From assembly GCA_030145715.1 (NCBI GenBank), contig JAIXHQ010000009.1, positions 43,959 to 107,958 on the forward strand: DNA of 64,000 bases, written 5' to 3'. This DNA comes from Sphingopyxis sp. (GTDB taxonomy: Bacteria > Pseudomonadota > Alphaproteobacteria > Sphingomonadales > Sphingomonadaceae). Shown in pieces: positions 36,279 through 45,990 of the stretch. The notes beneath the pieces are model-generated. The model searched no databases, had not been told where the DNA came from, and saw only the letters and a program-made list of their open reading frames with translations. Position 1 is the stretch's first letter. Each line of letters opens with the position of its first letter. A program made the position numbers and the translations under genes.

Positions 36279-36282
<4 letters not shown>
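35761..36282 (+). CDS. Rrf2-family Fe-S assembly (SUF) regulator, extended by a repeat
   Basis: 173 residues. The winged helix is [40 protein letters not shown], then [19 protein letters not shown]. The three cluster cysteines are in [19 protein letters not shown]. About the first 148 residues match the family; the last about 28 (from [13 protein letters not shown]) are encoded by a repeat copy (see the repeat at 36190) and have no counterpart. Its stop overlaps the sufB start (ATGA), so the repeat extension reaches exactly to the coupling point. It is expected to sense Fe-S status and repress the suf operon. Confidence 0.9.
36190..36243. repeat. Palindromic repeat copy inside the Rrf2 regulator's 3' end
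   Basis: The left arm at 36190-36217 begins CCGTTCGTGTCGAGCGAAGT and matches 26 of 28 bases of the arm (reverse complement) of the repeat in sufS at 39959-39986. The right part (CTCGACAGCGCGCGAACGATGG) is a degraded inverted copy. It is read in frame as the C-terminal tail. Confidence 0.8.
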
Positions 36283-37762
<1,480 letters not shown>

Positions 37763-37766
<4 letters not shown>

Positions 37767-38032
37767 CGTTGCTTTCCGACATATTTGGTTATGTTTGGAC
37801 GGCCGCCCTCCTCATCGGATGGGTTCTCGCGACAAAAATGTTCGTTCAAGTGGCAATTAAAGGCAGATTCTGGTCTTGGCGACGCAAAGCGAATGGTAAA
37901 ACATGGCCTCCCGTTCGCGCTGAAACGCCAGTACGCTTCTGGTTGGTTTGGCTTCTCATGGCCGGGCCGTTCTTGTTCATCACATTTATGTTCTTAGTCG
38001 CCCTCGGCGCTTCGCTTGCGGAAAGCTTCTAA
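37763..38032 (+). CDS. Small two-helix membrane protein inside the suf operon
   Basis: 89 residues starting at GTG 37763, which overlaps the sufB stop. It ends in the TAATG that starts sufC (one-base overlap). The predicted helices are [20 protein letters not shown] and [20 protein letters not shown], separated by a basic loop ([14 protein letters not shown]). The DNA is visibly AT-richer than sufB and sufC. I know no SUF component of this kind; it may be a recent insertion kept by translational coupling. Confidence 0.75.
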
Positions 38033-38853
38033 TGCTCAAAATTGAAAACCTCCACGCCACCGTTGCCGACAAGCCGATCCTGAAGGGGCTGTCGCTTACG
38101 ATCAACGCGGGCGAAATCCATGCGATCATGGGTCCCAATGGCGCGGGCAAGTCGACGCTGTCCTACGTCCTTGGCGGCCGTCCGGGGTATGAGGTCACCG
38201 ATGGGTCGGTGAGCTTCACGCCCGATGTCATGCTCCCCGGCGTGAATCCAAGCGATGAGCCGGACCCGGTTTTTGAACGCGGGACGGGCACGACCGAAAC
38301 GCTCGACCTCCTCGCCCTCGCCCCGCATGAGCGCGCCGCCGCCGGCCTGTTCCTGGGCTTTCAATATCCGGTCGAAATCCCCGGCGTGTCGAACGTCCAG
38401 TTCCTGCGCGAAAGCCTGAATGCCCAGCGCAAGGCGCGGGGGCAGGAACCGCTGTCGGGCGGCGATTTCCTGAAAGTCGCGCGCGAAAAGGCGGGGCTGC
38501 TGAAACTCGACATGGACATGCTCAAACGCCCGGTGAACGTCGGCTTTTCGGGCGGCGAGAAAAAGCGCAACGAGATGGTGCAGATGGGCATCCTCGACCC
38601 AAAGCTCGCGATCCTGGATGAGACCGACAGCGGCCTCGACATCGACGCGCTGCGTGTCGTCGGCGACGGGATCAACAGTATCATGCGCCGCCCCGACAAG
38701 GCGGTGCTGCTGATTACCCATTATCAGCGGCTGCTCGATTATGTGCGCCCCGATTTCGTCCACGTCCTCGCCGCCGGGCGCATCGTCAAGTCGGGCGGCC
38801 CCGAACTGGCGCTTGAACTCGAACGCGAAGGCTATGCGGAGATCGCGGCGTGA
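38032..38853 (+). CDS. sufC: Fe-S cluster assembly ATPase SufC (with internal insertion)
   Basis: 273 residues, longer than the usual about 248. It is the ABC-type ATPase of the SufBCD complex. Walker A is GPNGAGKST, the Q-loop FLGFQYPVEIPG, the signature GFSGGEKKRNEM, Walker B LAILDETDSGLDIDALRVV and the H-loop LLITHYQRLLDYV. After YEVTDGSVSF, where E. coli SufC has three residues before DLLAL, this protein has 29 (from TPDVMLPGVNPSDEPDPVF to TGTTETL). All catalytic motifs are intact, so function is probably kept. It overlaps the next small gene by four bases. Confidence 0.95.
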   Translation: MLKIENLHATVADKPILKGLSLTINAGEIHAIMGPNGAGKSTLSYVLGGRPGYEVTDGSVSFTPDVMLPGVNPSDEPDPVFERGTGTTETLDLLALAPHERAAAGLFLGFQYPVEIPGVSNVQFLRESLNAQRKARGQEPLSGGDFLKVAREKAGLLKLDMDMLKRPVNVGFSGGEKKRNEMVQMGILDPKLAILDETDSGLDIDALRVVGDGINSIMRRPDKAVLLITHYQRLLDYVRPDFVHVLAAGRIVKSGGPELALELEREGYAEIAA

Positions 38854-39164
38854 TCCTCGCGCTGGCCCTGATGGCGGTGGCGCAGGCGCCCGACCCGGTG
38901 CCGACCGACGAGGAAATCGTCGTGATCGCGCAAAAGCTGAGCGGCATTTCGGTTTATATCGGCCGCGATGCCAAGGGCCGTTATCAATGCGACCTGAGCG
39001 AAAGCAGCGGCAATGCGCGGCTCGACGCGCAGCTTTGCAAGACGAGCGCGACCTGCGTGAAAAAGGGCGCGTCGAACCAGGCCGAGGTCAAGGCCTGCAT
39101 CGACAAGCGCAAATCGACGCTGCTGGCGAATTTCCGCCGCGAATGGATGGAGCGGCGGCGATGA
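38850..39164 (+). CDS. Small secreted protein inside the suf operon
   Basis: 104 residues from GTG 38850, overlapping the sufC stop; its own stop overlaps the sufD start (ATGA). A short signal sequence (MILALALMAVAQA) is followed by TDEEIVVIAQKLSGISVYIG, then four Cys (YQCDLSES, AQLCKTSATCVKK, VKACIDKRK). The 'E-I-V-V-x-A-x-K/R' opening and Cys pattern resemble small sphingomonad periplasmic proteins of unknown function. It is not a known SUF factor. Confidence 0.75.
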   Translation: MILALALMAVAQAPDPVPTDEEIVVIAQKLSGISVYIGRDAKGRYQCDLSESSGNARLDAQLCKTSATCVKKGASNQAEVKACIDKRKSTLLANFRREWMERRR

Positions 39165-39898
39165 CCGCCCTGCCCACCCGCCGCGACGAGGCGTGGCGCT
39201 ACAGCGATCTGGGCGCGGTCGCCGCGGCGTGGCCGCTGCCCGCGCCGGAAAGCATCGTCATACCCGCGGGCGGCGATTTTCGCCGCGCGATCGTGCAGGA
39301 CGACGGCGGCATCCGGCAGATCGAACTGGTGCTGGGCAAGGGCGCGACCGCCGCGCTGCACATCCTCAACATCGGCGGCGCCTATGGCCGCATCGAACTG
39401 GCCGTCACCCTGTATGAAGGCGCCGACTTCATGCTGGGCGCGGCACAGATCGGCGGCGCGTTTGAAGCCGTTGGGCAAAATCTGGAGATCGTCACCACCG
39501 TCACCCACGCCGAACCCGGCGCGACGTCGCGGCAGGTCGTGCGATCGGTGCTGGGCGGCACCGCCACCGGTACCTATCTGGGCAAGGTCGCGGTCGCCCG
39601 CGATGCGCAGAAAACCGATAGCGAACAGGATATAAAGGCGATGCTGCTGGACCGCAGCGCCACCGCCAACGCCAAGCCCGAACTGGAAATCTTTGCCGAC
39701 GATGTGAAATGCGCGCATGGCTGCGCGATCGGCGAACTCGACGCGATGAGCCTTTACTATCTTCAGTCGCGCGGGCTTCCCCCTGCCGAGGCGAAGAAAA
39801 TCCTGTTGCAGGCGTTCGTCGCGGGCGTGTTCGACGGCGCCGAGGATGAGGAGCATCTCCAGGCGCTGGCGCTGGCAAAGCTGGGGGAATTGGTGTGA
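39161..39898 (+). CDS. sufD: Fe-S cluster assembly protein SufD (short form)
   Basis: 245 residues, shorter than E. coli SufD (about 420), as is common in this order; the N-terminal helical part is reduced. TRRDEAWRYSDLGAVAAAWP opens the protein. The beta-helix core contains YLGKVAVARDAQKTDSEQDI and the terminal SufBD signature SATANAKPELEIFADDVKCA followed by HGCAIGELD, MSLYYLQSRGLPPAEAKKI and LLQAFVAGVFD. It pairs with SufB in the scaffold. The stop overlaps sufS (GTGA). Confidence 0.95.
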   Translation: MTALPTRRDEAWRYSDLGAVAAAWPLPAPESIVIPAGGDFRRAIVQDDGGIRQIELVLGKGATAALHILNIGGAYGRIELAVTLYEGADFMLGAAQIGGAFEAVGQNLEIVTTVTHAEPGATSRQVVRSVLGGTATGTYLGKVAVARDAQKTDSEQDIKAMLLDRSATANAKPELEIFADDVKCAHGCAIGELDAMSLYYLQSRGLPPAEAKKILLQAFVAGVFDGAEDEEHLQALALAKLGELV

Positions 39899-41133
39899 GC
39901 GAACTCTCTCCTCCGTTCGTCCCGAGCGAAGTCGAGGGACGTGAAGCCGGGCGCCAGCGTGTCTCGACTGCGCTCGACACGAACGGAATTCGGAGTCAAT
40001 TCCCCGGCCTCACCCCCGGCTGGCATTATCTCGACACCGCCGCGACCGCGCAAAAGCCGCAGGCGGTGATCGACGCGACCGTCAACGCGATGGGCCGCGA
40101 CTATGCGACCGTCCATCGCGGCGTCTATGCCCGATCGGCCGACATGACGCTCGCCTATGAAGCTGCGCGGCGACGGATCGCGGCGTTCATCGGGGCGCGC
40201 GATGACGACATCGCCTTTGTGCGCGGCGCGACGGAGGCGATCAACCTCGTCGCCTATTCGCACCCGAAAAAGGGCCGTGTTCTGCTGTCGATGCTGGAAC
40301 ATCACAGCAATATCGTGCCGTGGCAGCTTGCGGGGTGGCAGGTCGATGTTTGCCCGCTGACCGCCGACGGCCGCATCGATCTGGACGCCGCCGAACGGCT
40401 GCTCACCCCCGATCACACCATGGTCGCCTTTGCCCATGTGTCGAACGTGCTGGGCAGCCCGCTCGACGTCGCGCGCGCCGCAGACATCGCGCATCGCGTC
40501 GGCGCCGAACTGCTGATCGACGGATGCCAGGCGGTCCCCCGCCTGCCCGTCGATGTCGCGGCGCTGGGCTGCGACTATTATGTGTTTTCGGGGCACAAGC
40601 TTTATGGCCCCACCGGCATCGGCGTGCTGTGGAGTGACAAGCTCGACGCGCTGCCGCCGTGGCAGGGCGGTGGATCGATGATCGACCGCGTGACCTTTGC
40701 CCGCACCACCTATGCCCCCGCCCCCACCCGGTTCGAGGCCGGAACCCCCGCGATCGTCGAGGCGGTCGGGCTGGCGGCGGCGGTCGATTATGTCGCGGCG
40801 ATCGGCGTGGATGCGATCCACGCGCATGAATGCGCGCTGGTCGGCAATCTGCGCGAGGCGCTGGCAAGCAAGAACAGCGTCACGCTGTTCGGCCCCGAAA
40901 ACAGCGCCGGAATTGTCAGTTTTGCGATGGCGGGGGTTCATCCGCACGACATAGGCACTATCTTGGACGAAAGCGGGGTCGCAATCCGCGCCGGGCATCA
41001 TTGTGCCCAGCCGCTGATGGAGCATCTGGGCGTAGCTGCGACCGCGCGCGCGAGTTTCGGCGTTTACAGCAATGAAGACGATGTGGCGGCGCTGATCGAC
41101 GGCCTCGCCCGCGTCGAGAGGATTTTCGGATGA
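39895..41133 (+). CDS. sufS: Cysteine desulfurase SufS (with repeat-derived N-terminal tail)
   Basis: 412 residues from GTG 39895. This PLP enzyme removes sulfur from cysteine for cluster assembly. HRGVYARSADMTLAYEAARR, FVRGATEAINLVAYS, EHHSNIVPWQ (PLP-stacking His), DGCQAVPRLPVDVAALGCDY and FSGHKLYGPTGIGVLW (PLP Lys) are present. The active Cys is in AIRAGHHCAQPLMEHLGV. Residues about 7-30 (FVPSEVEGREAGRQRVSTAL and a little more) are translated from a palindromic repeat; the family sequence resumes at IRSQFPGL. It overlaps both neighbours by four bases. Confidence 0.95.
   Translation: MSELSPPFVPSEVEGREAGRQRVSTALDTNGIRSQFPGLTPGWHYLDTAATAQKPQAVIDATVNAMGRDYATVHRGVYARSADMTLAYEAARRRIAAFIGARDDDIAFVRGATEAINLVAYSHPKKGRVLLSMLEHHSNIVPWQLAGWQVDVCPLTADGRIDLDAAERLLTPDHTMVAFAHVSNVLGSPLDVARAADIAHRVGAELLIDGCQAVPRLPVDVAALGCDYYVFSGHKLYGPTGIGVLWSDKLDALPPWQGGGSMIDRVTFARTTYAPAPTRFEAGTPAIVEAVGLAAAVDYVAAIGVDAIHAHECALVGNLREALASKNSVTLFGPENSAGIVSFAMAGVHPHDIGTILDESGVAIRAGHHCAQPLMEHLGVAATARASFGVYSNEDDVAALIDGLARVERIFG
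39913..39986. repeat. Palindromic repeat within the sufS coding start
   Basis: 28-base arms, 39913-39940 (starting CCGTTCGTCCCGAGCGAAGT) and 39959-39986 (ending CTCGACACGAACGG), pair at 23 of 28 positions around an 18-base loop. The same element, one arm well conserved, lies at 36190 in the regulator. It is read in frame and would form a long mRNA hairpin between sufD and sufS. Confidence 0.85.
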
Positions 41134-41600
41134 GCGAGGATCGCATGATCAAGGTTGAAGAAGTCACCAGCGTCGAAGCGCCGCCCAAGGCGCGCGTCGA
41201 GGATATGGAAAGCGCGCCCGCGAAGCTGGAACGCAAGCGCGACTATCTGGAGGGCTTCCTCGCCGCCAAACCCGCCGAGGTCGCGCCCGGCGCGGTCGGC
41301 GGCGACCTGTATGAAGCGGTCATCAACGCGCTGAAGGACATCTTTGACCCGGAAATTCCGGTCAACATCTATGATTTGGGCCTGATCTATAATGTCGAGA
41401 TCGACGAAGGCCATGTGCTGGTGACGATGACGCTGACGACGCCGCATTGCCCGGTCGCCGAATCGATGCCGGCCGAGGTTGAACTGCGCGTCGGCGCTGT
41501 GCCGGGCGTCGGCGATGCAGAGGTCAATCTGGTCTGGGACCCGCCGTGGAGCCCCCAGAATATGAGCGACGAAGCGCGGCTGGAACTGGGAATGCTGTGA
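41130..41600 (+). CDS. sufT: SUF system DUF59 (MIP18-family) Fe-S assembly protein
   Basis: 156 residues. The DUF59 domain (residues about 60-155) has LYEAVINALKDIFDPEIPVN, IYDLGLIYNVEI, MTLTTPHCPVAESMPAEVEL with the conserved Cys, and VNLVWDPPWSPQNMSDEA. An N-terminal charged tail of about 45 residues is less conserved. SufT-type proteins help mature Fe-S proteins. It overlaps sufS by four bases and sufA by one (TGATG). Confidence 0.92.
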   Translation: MSEDRMIKVEEVTSVEAPPKARVEDMESAPAKLERKRDYLEGFLAAKPAEVAPGAVGGDLYEAVINALKDIFDPEIPVNIYDLGLIYNVEIDEGHVLVTMTLTTPHCPVAESMPAEVELRVGAVPGVGDAEVNLVWDPPWSPQNMSDEARLELGML

Positions 41601-41956
41601 TGACCGAAACCAAAACCCGCACCCGCCCCGCCGCCGTCACGCTGACGCCGAATGCAGAAGCGCGCGTCGCCGCGCTGATGGCGGCCGCCCCGGCGGATGC
41701 GATCGGCGTCAAGCTGTCGACCCCGCGCCGCGGTTGTTCGGGCCTTGCCTATTCGGTCGATTATGTGTCCGACGAACAGCGATTCGATGAAAAGATCGAA
41801 ACGCCCGGCGGCACATTCTATATCGACGGCGCATCGGTGCTGTATCTGATCGGCAGCATCATGGACTGGGTCGAGGATGATTTCGCCGCCGGTTTCGTGT
41901 TCGAAAATCCGAATGCCAAGGGCGCGTGCGGTTGCGGCGAAAGCTTTACCGTCTGA
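41600..41956 (+). CDS. sufA: A-type Fe-S carrier protein SufA
   Basis: 118 residues from ATG 41600. HesB/IscA fold: ITLTPNA-like VTLTPNAEARVAALMA, VKLSTPRRGCSGLAYSVDYV (first Cys), then the segment NPNAKGACGCGESF with the C-x-C pair. It transfers assembled clusters to target proteins. Last gene of the operon. Confidence 0.95.
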   Translation: MTETKTRTRPAAVTLTPNAEARVAALMAAAPADAIGVKLSTPRRGCSGLAYSVDYVSDEQRFDEKIETPGGTFYIDGASVLYLIGSIMDWVEDDFAAGFVFENPNAKGACGCGESFTV

Positions 41957-42019
41957 CACGCGGTCCGGATGATCTTTGATTTCCAACCGTTTGATGTCCT
42001 GTTTCACCCAAAATCACAG

Positions 42020-42736
42020 CTAGCGACAGACCGACCAGCCCCCCGTCCGCGCCGCCATGTCGAGGTGGAAATGGTCGGCATGGGCCTGGTTATAGTCGGG
42101 GGACAGGACCGTCCCGAACAGGTCGCAAGACCGGTCGCGGACATCGCGCAGGAAATCGCGCCGGACATCGGCGTCGTCCCAATCGTCGATGATCGCGATG
42201 CGGGTGCCGTCGGCCAGCACAAAGGCCGAAATATCAATCGCATTCGCTGTCGAATGCTGGCTTTGCGCCTGCCGTCCGGCGATCTTGCGGCAATTGTAAC
42301 TGCCCAGATTTTCCAGCCCGACCACCGTTTGCCCAAAATATTTCCGGGCGAGCGGCTGAACCACGTCGCGGGTCCACAGCACCATCGCCGCGGTCACCGC
42401 GCATCCCGGCGCGGCGTTGGCGGGCCGCATCGTCGGGACCAGCGCATTGCCGGTCAGGATCATCCGCTGGCTGGCGCGGCACACCCCGTCTCCCACCGCC
42501 GGACGCCGCAGATAACCGGCATCGGCGCGGTCAAAGGCGGCAAAGCAGGCCGCGTCGTCCTCCGCCAGCGCGGTCAGCTTGACACGCGTCGCCCAGCCTT
42601 GCGGATGCGCCAGTTCGAAACGCGCGCCCGGCATATGTTCGGGATGGTCGCGCACCCACTGCATCGCCCGGATCGCGCCCAGGGCCAGCAGCACGGCGAT
42701 GCCGAACCATATCAGATAGGGGCGAAAGCTTTTCAT
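42020..42736 (-). CDS. Extensin-like domain protein
   Basis: 238 residues from ATG 42736 (ATG 42757 is possible), with an N-terminal membrane anchor (PYLIWFGIAVLLALGAIRAM). The extensin-like domain contains CFAAFDRADAGYLRRPAV, CRASQRMILTG, GCAVTAAMVLWTRDVVQP, IGSYNCR-type LGSYNCRKIAG, HSTANAIDISAFVLADG and the final NQAHADHFHLDM. The HSxxxAxDI and HxDHFH signatures resemble LAS/MEPM-type zinc peptidases, so a cell-wall peptidase activity is plausible but unproven. Confidence 0.87.
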   Translation of the reverse strand: MKSFRPYLIWFGIAVLLALGAIRAMQWVRDHPEHMPGARFELAHPQGWATRVKLTALAEDDAACFAAFDRADAGYLRRPAVGDGVCRASQRMILTGNALVPTMRPANAAPGCAVTAAMVLWTRDVVQPLARKYFGQTVVGLENLGSYNCRKIAGRQAQSQHSTANAIDISAFVLADGTRIAIIDDWDDADVRRDFLRDVRDRSCDLFGTVLSPDYNQAHADHFHLDMAARTGGWSVCR

Positions 42737-42804
42737 TCGGGTCCGTTCTGCCTGCATCAAATTACCGCTTGTTGAAAGCGTTTGGCGGATCGATAGCGTT
42801 CCCA

Positions 42805-44349
42805 ATGGCGAAACGTTCGATCCTGATCGTGGGCGGCGGCACCGCGGGATGGCTGACCGCCGCCTATCTCGCGCGCTTTTTCGACCTGCCGCGCAACCCG
42901 CGGCTGGCGATCACCCTGATCGCGTCGGATGAAATCGGCAGCATCGGGGTGGGCGAAGGCGCCTTTCCGACGATCCGCAACACCTTACAGTTCATCGGCA
43001 TCGACGAAAGCGCGTTCGTGCGCGCGGCGTCCGCCACCTTCAAGCAGGGAATCCGTTTCGACGACTGGGTTCACACGCCCACGGCGGACCGCTCCAGCCA
43101 TTATTTCCACCCGTTCGAGGCGCCCTATCACGGCGACGGCCACAGCCTGGTGGCCTATTGGCTGTTACAGGATGAGCGGACGCGGCGCCCCTTTGCAGAG
43201 GCGATGACGATCCAGAACCGTGTCGCCGAACAACGCCGGGCGCCCAAGCGGCGCGGCGAAGAGGCCTTTGGCGGGCCGCTGAATTATGCCTATCATTTCG
43301 ACGCGGTGCGGCTGGCCGGGATATTGGCGGAACAGGCGCGCGCCATGGGTGTCCGCCATTTGCAGGGGACGCTGACGGGCGCCGCGCTCGACGGCGAAAG
43401 CGGGGCGATCGACCATGTGACGACCGCCGAACATGGTCGGCTGTCGGCCGATCTTTATATCGACTGTTCGGGCTTTCGCGCCGAACTGATCCGCGGCGCG
43501 CTGGATGCGCCGTTCCACAGCGTCAGTGACATATTGTTCACCGACCGCGCGCTGGCGTGCAAGATCCCCTATGACCGCCCCGAAACCCCGCTCGAAAGCT
43601 ATACGATCGCCGCCGCGCATCAGGCAGGGTGGACGTGGGACATCGGCCTTGCGGGCGCGCGCGGAGTCGGATGCGTTTATTCCAGCGATCATCTGAGCGA
43701 CGATGGCGCCGCCGACATTCTGGCCGCCTATAGCGGCGGGCGCAGCATCGATGTCGAAACCCGGCGCATTCCGTTCGAGGCGGGCTATGTGACCACGCCA
43801 TGGGTCCGCAATTGCGTTGCCGTGGGCCTGTCGGGCGGCTTTCTGGAGCCGCTGGAATCGACGGGGCTGGTAACGATCGAGACGGCGGCGGCGATGATCG
43901 CGGAGATGTTTCCGCTTGGCGGGCCGATCCACGCCCCCGCACGGCGCTTCAACGAATTGATGAGCGCCCGCTATGCCAATATCGTCAATTTCCTGAAGCT
44001 GCATTATTGCCTCAGCCGCCGCACCGAACCCTTTTGGCGCGACAATGCCGATCCGGCGTCGATCCCGGCGCGGTTGCGGGAATTGCTCGACGAATGGCGC
44101 TATCGCCCGCCGGGCCGCTTCGATTTCATCCTCGATCTCGAAAGCTTCGCCTTCTTCAACTATCAATATATCCTCTATGGCATGGAATATCGCACCGACC
44201 TGTCGCCGGTGCGGGGCGAATTTCCCGATGTGGCAGAGGCCGAACGCATCTTTGCGCGCATCCGCAGCTTTGGCGATCAGGCGGCACACGAACTGCCGTC
44301 GCACCGCGCGCTGATCGATCAGATCAACGCCGGCGCAGCCTATGCCTGA
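42805..44349 (+). CDS. Tryptophan halogenase-family flavoprotein (PrnA-like)
   Basis: 514 residues. The FADH2-binding motif is IVGGGTAGWLTAAYLARFF, with GVGEGAFPTIRN for isoalloxazine contacts. The conserved Lys that forms the halogenating chloramine is in FKQGIRFDDW. The usual W-x-W-x-I-P motif is here GWTWDIGLAG, with Gly replacing Pro. NCVAVGLSGGFLEPLESTGL and ARFNELM-type ARRFNELMSARYANIVNFL follow. No biosynthetic genes or flavin reductase are adjacent. Sphingomonads carry several such solitary copies, sometimes near TonB receptors; the substrate and even halogenase activity are uncertain. The 3' end overlaps the antiporter by 10 bases. Confidence 0.88.
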   Translation: MAKRSILIVGGGTAGWLTAAYLARFFDLPRNPRLAITLIASDEIGSIGVGEGAFPTIRNTLQFIGIDESAFVRAASATFKQGIRFDDWVHTPTADRSSHYFHPFEAPYHGDGHSLVAYWLLQDERTRRPFAEAMTIQNRVAEQRRAPKRRGEEAFGGPLNYAYHFDAVRLAGILAEQARAMGVRHLQGTLTGAALDGESGAIDHVTTAEHGRLSADLYIDCSGFRAELIRGALDAPFHSVSDILFTDRALACKIPYDRPETPLESYTIAAAHQAGWTWDIGLAGARGVGCVYSSDHLSDDGAADILAAYSGGRSIDVETRRIPFEAGYVTTPWVRNCVAVGLSGGFLEPLESTGLVTIETAAAMIAEMFPLGGPIHAPARRFNELMSARYANIVNFLKLHYCLSRRTEPFWRDNADPASIPARLRELLDEWRYRPPGRFDFILDLESFAFFNYQYILYGMEYRTDLSPVRGEFPDVAEAERIFARIRSFGDQAAHELPSHRALIDQINAGAAYA

Positions 44350-45767
44350 CCGCTGACCCGCCGGGGGTCGAGGCGCGCCGCTCCGTGCGCGTCCCCCGCC
44401 CCGTCGCCAAGCTGCCCCGGTTCGCCCATCTCGCGCGCTTTGCGGCCATAGACGAGTTCGAACAGCGGCCCCGCCATGACCGTGGTGACGATCGCCATCA
44501 GCACCATGATCGCGAACAAGGTCGGGCCGATGATGCCCTTTTGCAGCCCGATGTTGATGATGATCAATTCCATCAGCCCGCGCGCATTCATCAGCGCGCC
44601 GATGCCCATCGCGGTGCGATTATCCTCCCCCGCAAGGCGGGCCGCCAGCCAGCAGGCGCCAAACTTGGCCGCAATCGACACCAGCAATATGCCGACCGCG
44701 ATCGCCAGCAGCGACAGGCTGTTCACCGTCGTAAGCTGGGTGTTCAGGCCCGAATAGGTAAAGAACATCGGCAACAGGAAGACCACCGTCATCGGTTCGA
44801 TCTTTTTTCGGATTTCCGCCGTCAACAATCCGCGCGGCATACAAGCGCCCAACAGGAAGCCGCCGAAAACGGCGTGGATGCCGACCGCGTCCATGAAAAA
44901 GGCCGACATCGCATATAGCATCAGCACGACCGCCAGCAGGCTGTGCGTCAACTCGCCCCGCGCCTCGACCGCGCGGCCGAGCGGGACCAGCAACCGGCGA
45001 CCGATGAACAGCATGAACAGCGCAAAACCGACGCCGCCGACGATCGCGAGCAACGCCACCCCCGGCCCGGCGCCAAAGGTCGCAAGGACGATCGCCAGCA
45101 CGCACCACGACACCGCGTCGTCGAACGCCCCGGCGGTCAGCGTCAGCGTGCCCAGCGACGTGTCGGCCAGCCCGCGTTCGTTGATGATCCGCGCCAGCAT
45201 CGGAAAGGCGGTGAGCGCGATGCACGCGCCCATGAACAGGGTCGCGGCGCCCTGGCTCAACCCCTCGGTAAACAGGCCGGGGATGTCGAGCAGAAAGGGG
45301 GTGATCGCCGCCGCGAACAGAAAGGGCGCGACGATCCCCGCCGCCGACACGCCGACGGCGCTTTTCGCCTTGGACTGGAAATGGTCGAGCCGCAGCGTGG
45401 TGCCGACCAGGAACATGTACAGGCCGACGCCGAACTGCGCACCGACATAAAGGACATTGCGGGTTTCCTTGGGAAACAGCGCCGCCTGAAATTCCGGAAA
45501 GACAAGGCCGAACAGCGACGGGCCGAGCACGACGCCCGCGATCATCTCTCCAACCACCTGCGGCTGCCCCATGAAGCGGTGTGCCAGCCAGCCGACGACG
45601 CGGCAGACGAGCAGGATGACCGCGATCTGAAGAAAAAAATGGATGCTGTAATCGCTGGGCGAATAGCTTTGCGCGGCATTCACCGCGGGGCCGTGCGCGC
45701 CGATCACGTCGCCGATACTGCGCAGCAGATCATCGATCAGGTTCGATACCAACGTCACTCTCCCCAT
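44340..45767 (-). CDS. Cation:proton antiporter (CPA2/Kef-type)
   Basis: 475 residues with about 12 membrane helices. The N-terminus has IAVILLVCRVVGWLAHRFMG and QPQVVGEMIAGVVLGPSLFG. The CPA2 core includes LFMGACIALTAFPMLARIIN, ERGLADTSLGTLTLTAGAFD with DAVSWCVLA (ion-binding Asp), and VFGGFLLGACMPRG and ALMNARGLMELIIINIGLQ near the C-terminus. I chose ATG 45767; the TTG at about 45749, after GGGGAGA, is an alternative. No RCK domain is present. It probably exchanges K+ or Na+ for protons. Confidence 0.9.
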   Translation of the reverse strand: MGRVTLVSNLIDDLLRSIGDVIGAHGPAVNAAQSYSPSDYSIHFFLQIAVILLVCRVVGWLAHRFMGQPQVVGEMIAGVVLGPSLFGLVFPEFQAALFPKETRNVLYVGAQFGVGLYMFLVGTTLRLDHFQSKAKSAVGVSAAGIVAPFLFAAAITPFLLDIPGLFTEGLSQGAATLFMGACIALTAFPMLARIINERGLADTSLGTLTLTAGAFDDAVSWCVLAIVLATFGAGPGVALLAIVGGVGFALFMLFIGRRLLVPLGRAVEARGELTHSLLAVVLMLYAMSAFFMDAVGIHAVFGGFLLGACMPRGLLTAEIRKKIEPMTVVFLLPMFFTYSGLNTQLTTVNSLSLLAIAVGILLVSIAAKFGACWLAARLAGEDNRTAMGIGALMNARGLMELIIINIGLQKGIIGPTLFAIMVLMAIVTTVMAGPLFELVYGRKAREMGEPGQLGDGAGDAHGAARLDPRRVSGQA

Positions 45768-45942
45768 TTTCGGTATCCGGCCGCCGTCCGCAGACCGGCA
45801 TCGGCCGTTTCGGGCAACAGAAAGACACGCCAACAGCGCGGGGCGCAAGCGCATGTCGGCGCCCGGTCCCCGGCGCCGATGCGATTTCCGGCGTGGCCCT
45901 CAATTTTGTTGCGACCCAGTCACACTGTAGTAACATACCTAC

Positions 45943-45958
45943 TTGTGAACGATCACAA
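45943..45958. promoter_or_regulatory. Inverted repeat upstream of the toxin-antitoxin pair
   Basis: TTGTGA, four bases, TCACAA: a perfect palindrome 32 bases before the antitoxin start. Autoregulation by the antitoxin is the family rule, so this is the likely operator. Confidence 0.5.
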
Positions 45959-45990
45959 TATTGTCGATTCCAGCATGGACGGAGGGCCCG

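Noticed and set aside
45943..45958. CRP/FNR binding site
   Set aside because: TGTGA/TCACA half-sites are separated by 4 bases, not the 6 of the CRP consensus, and an antitoxin operator is the simpler reading.
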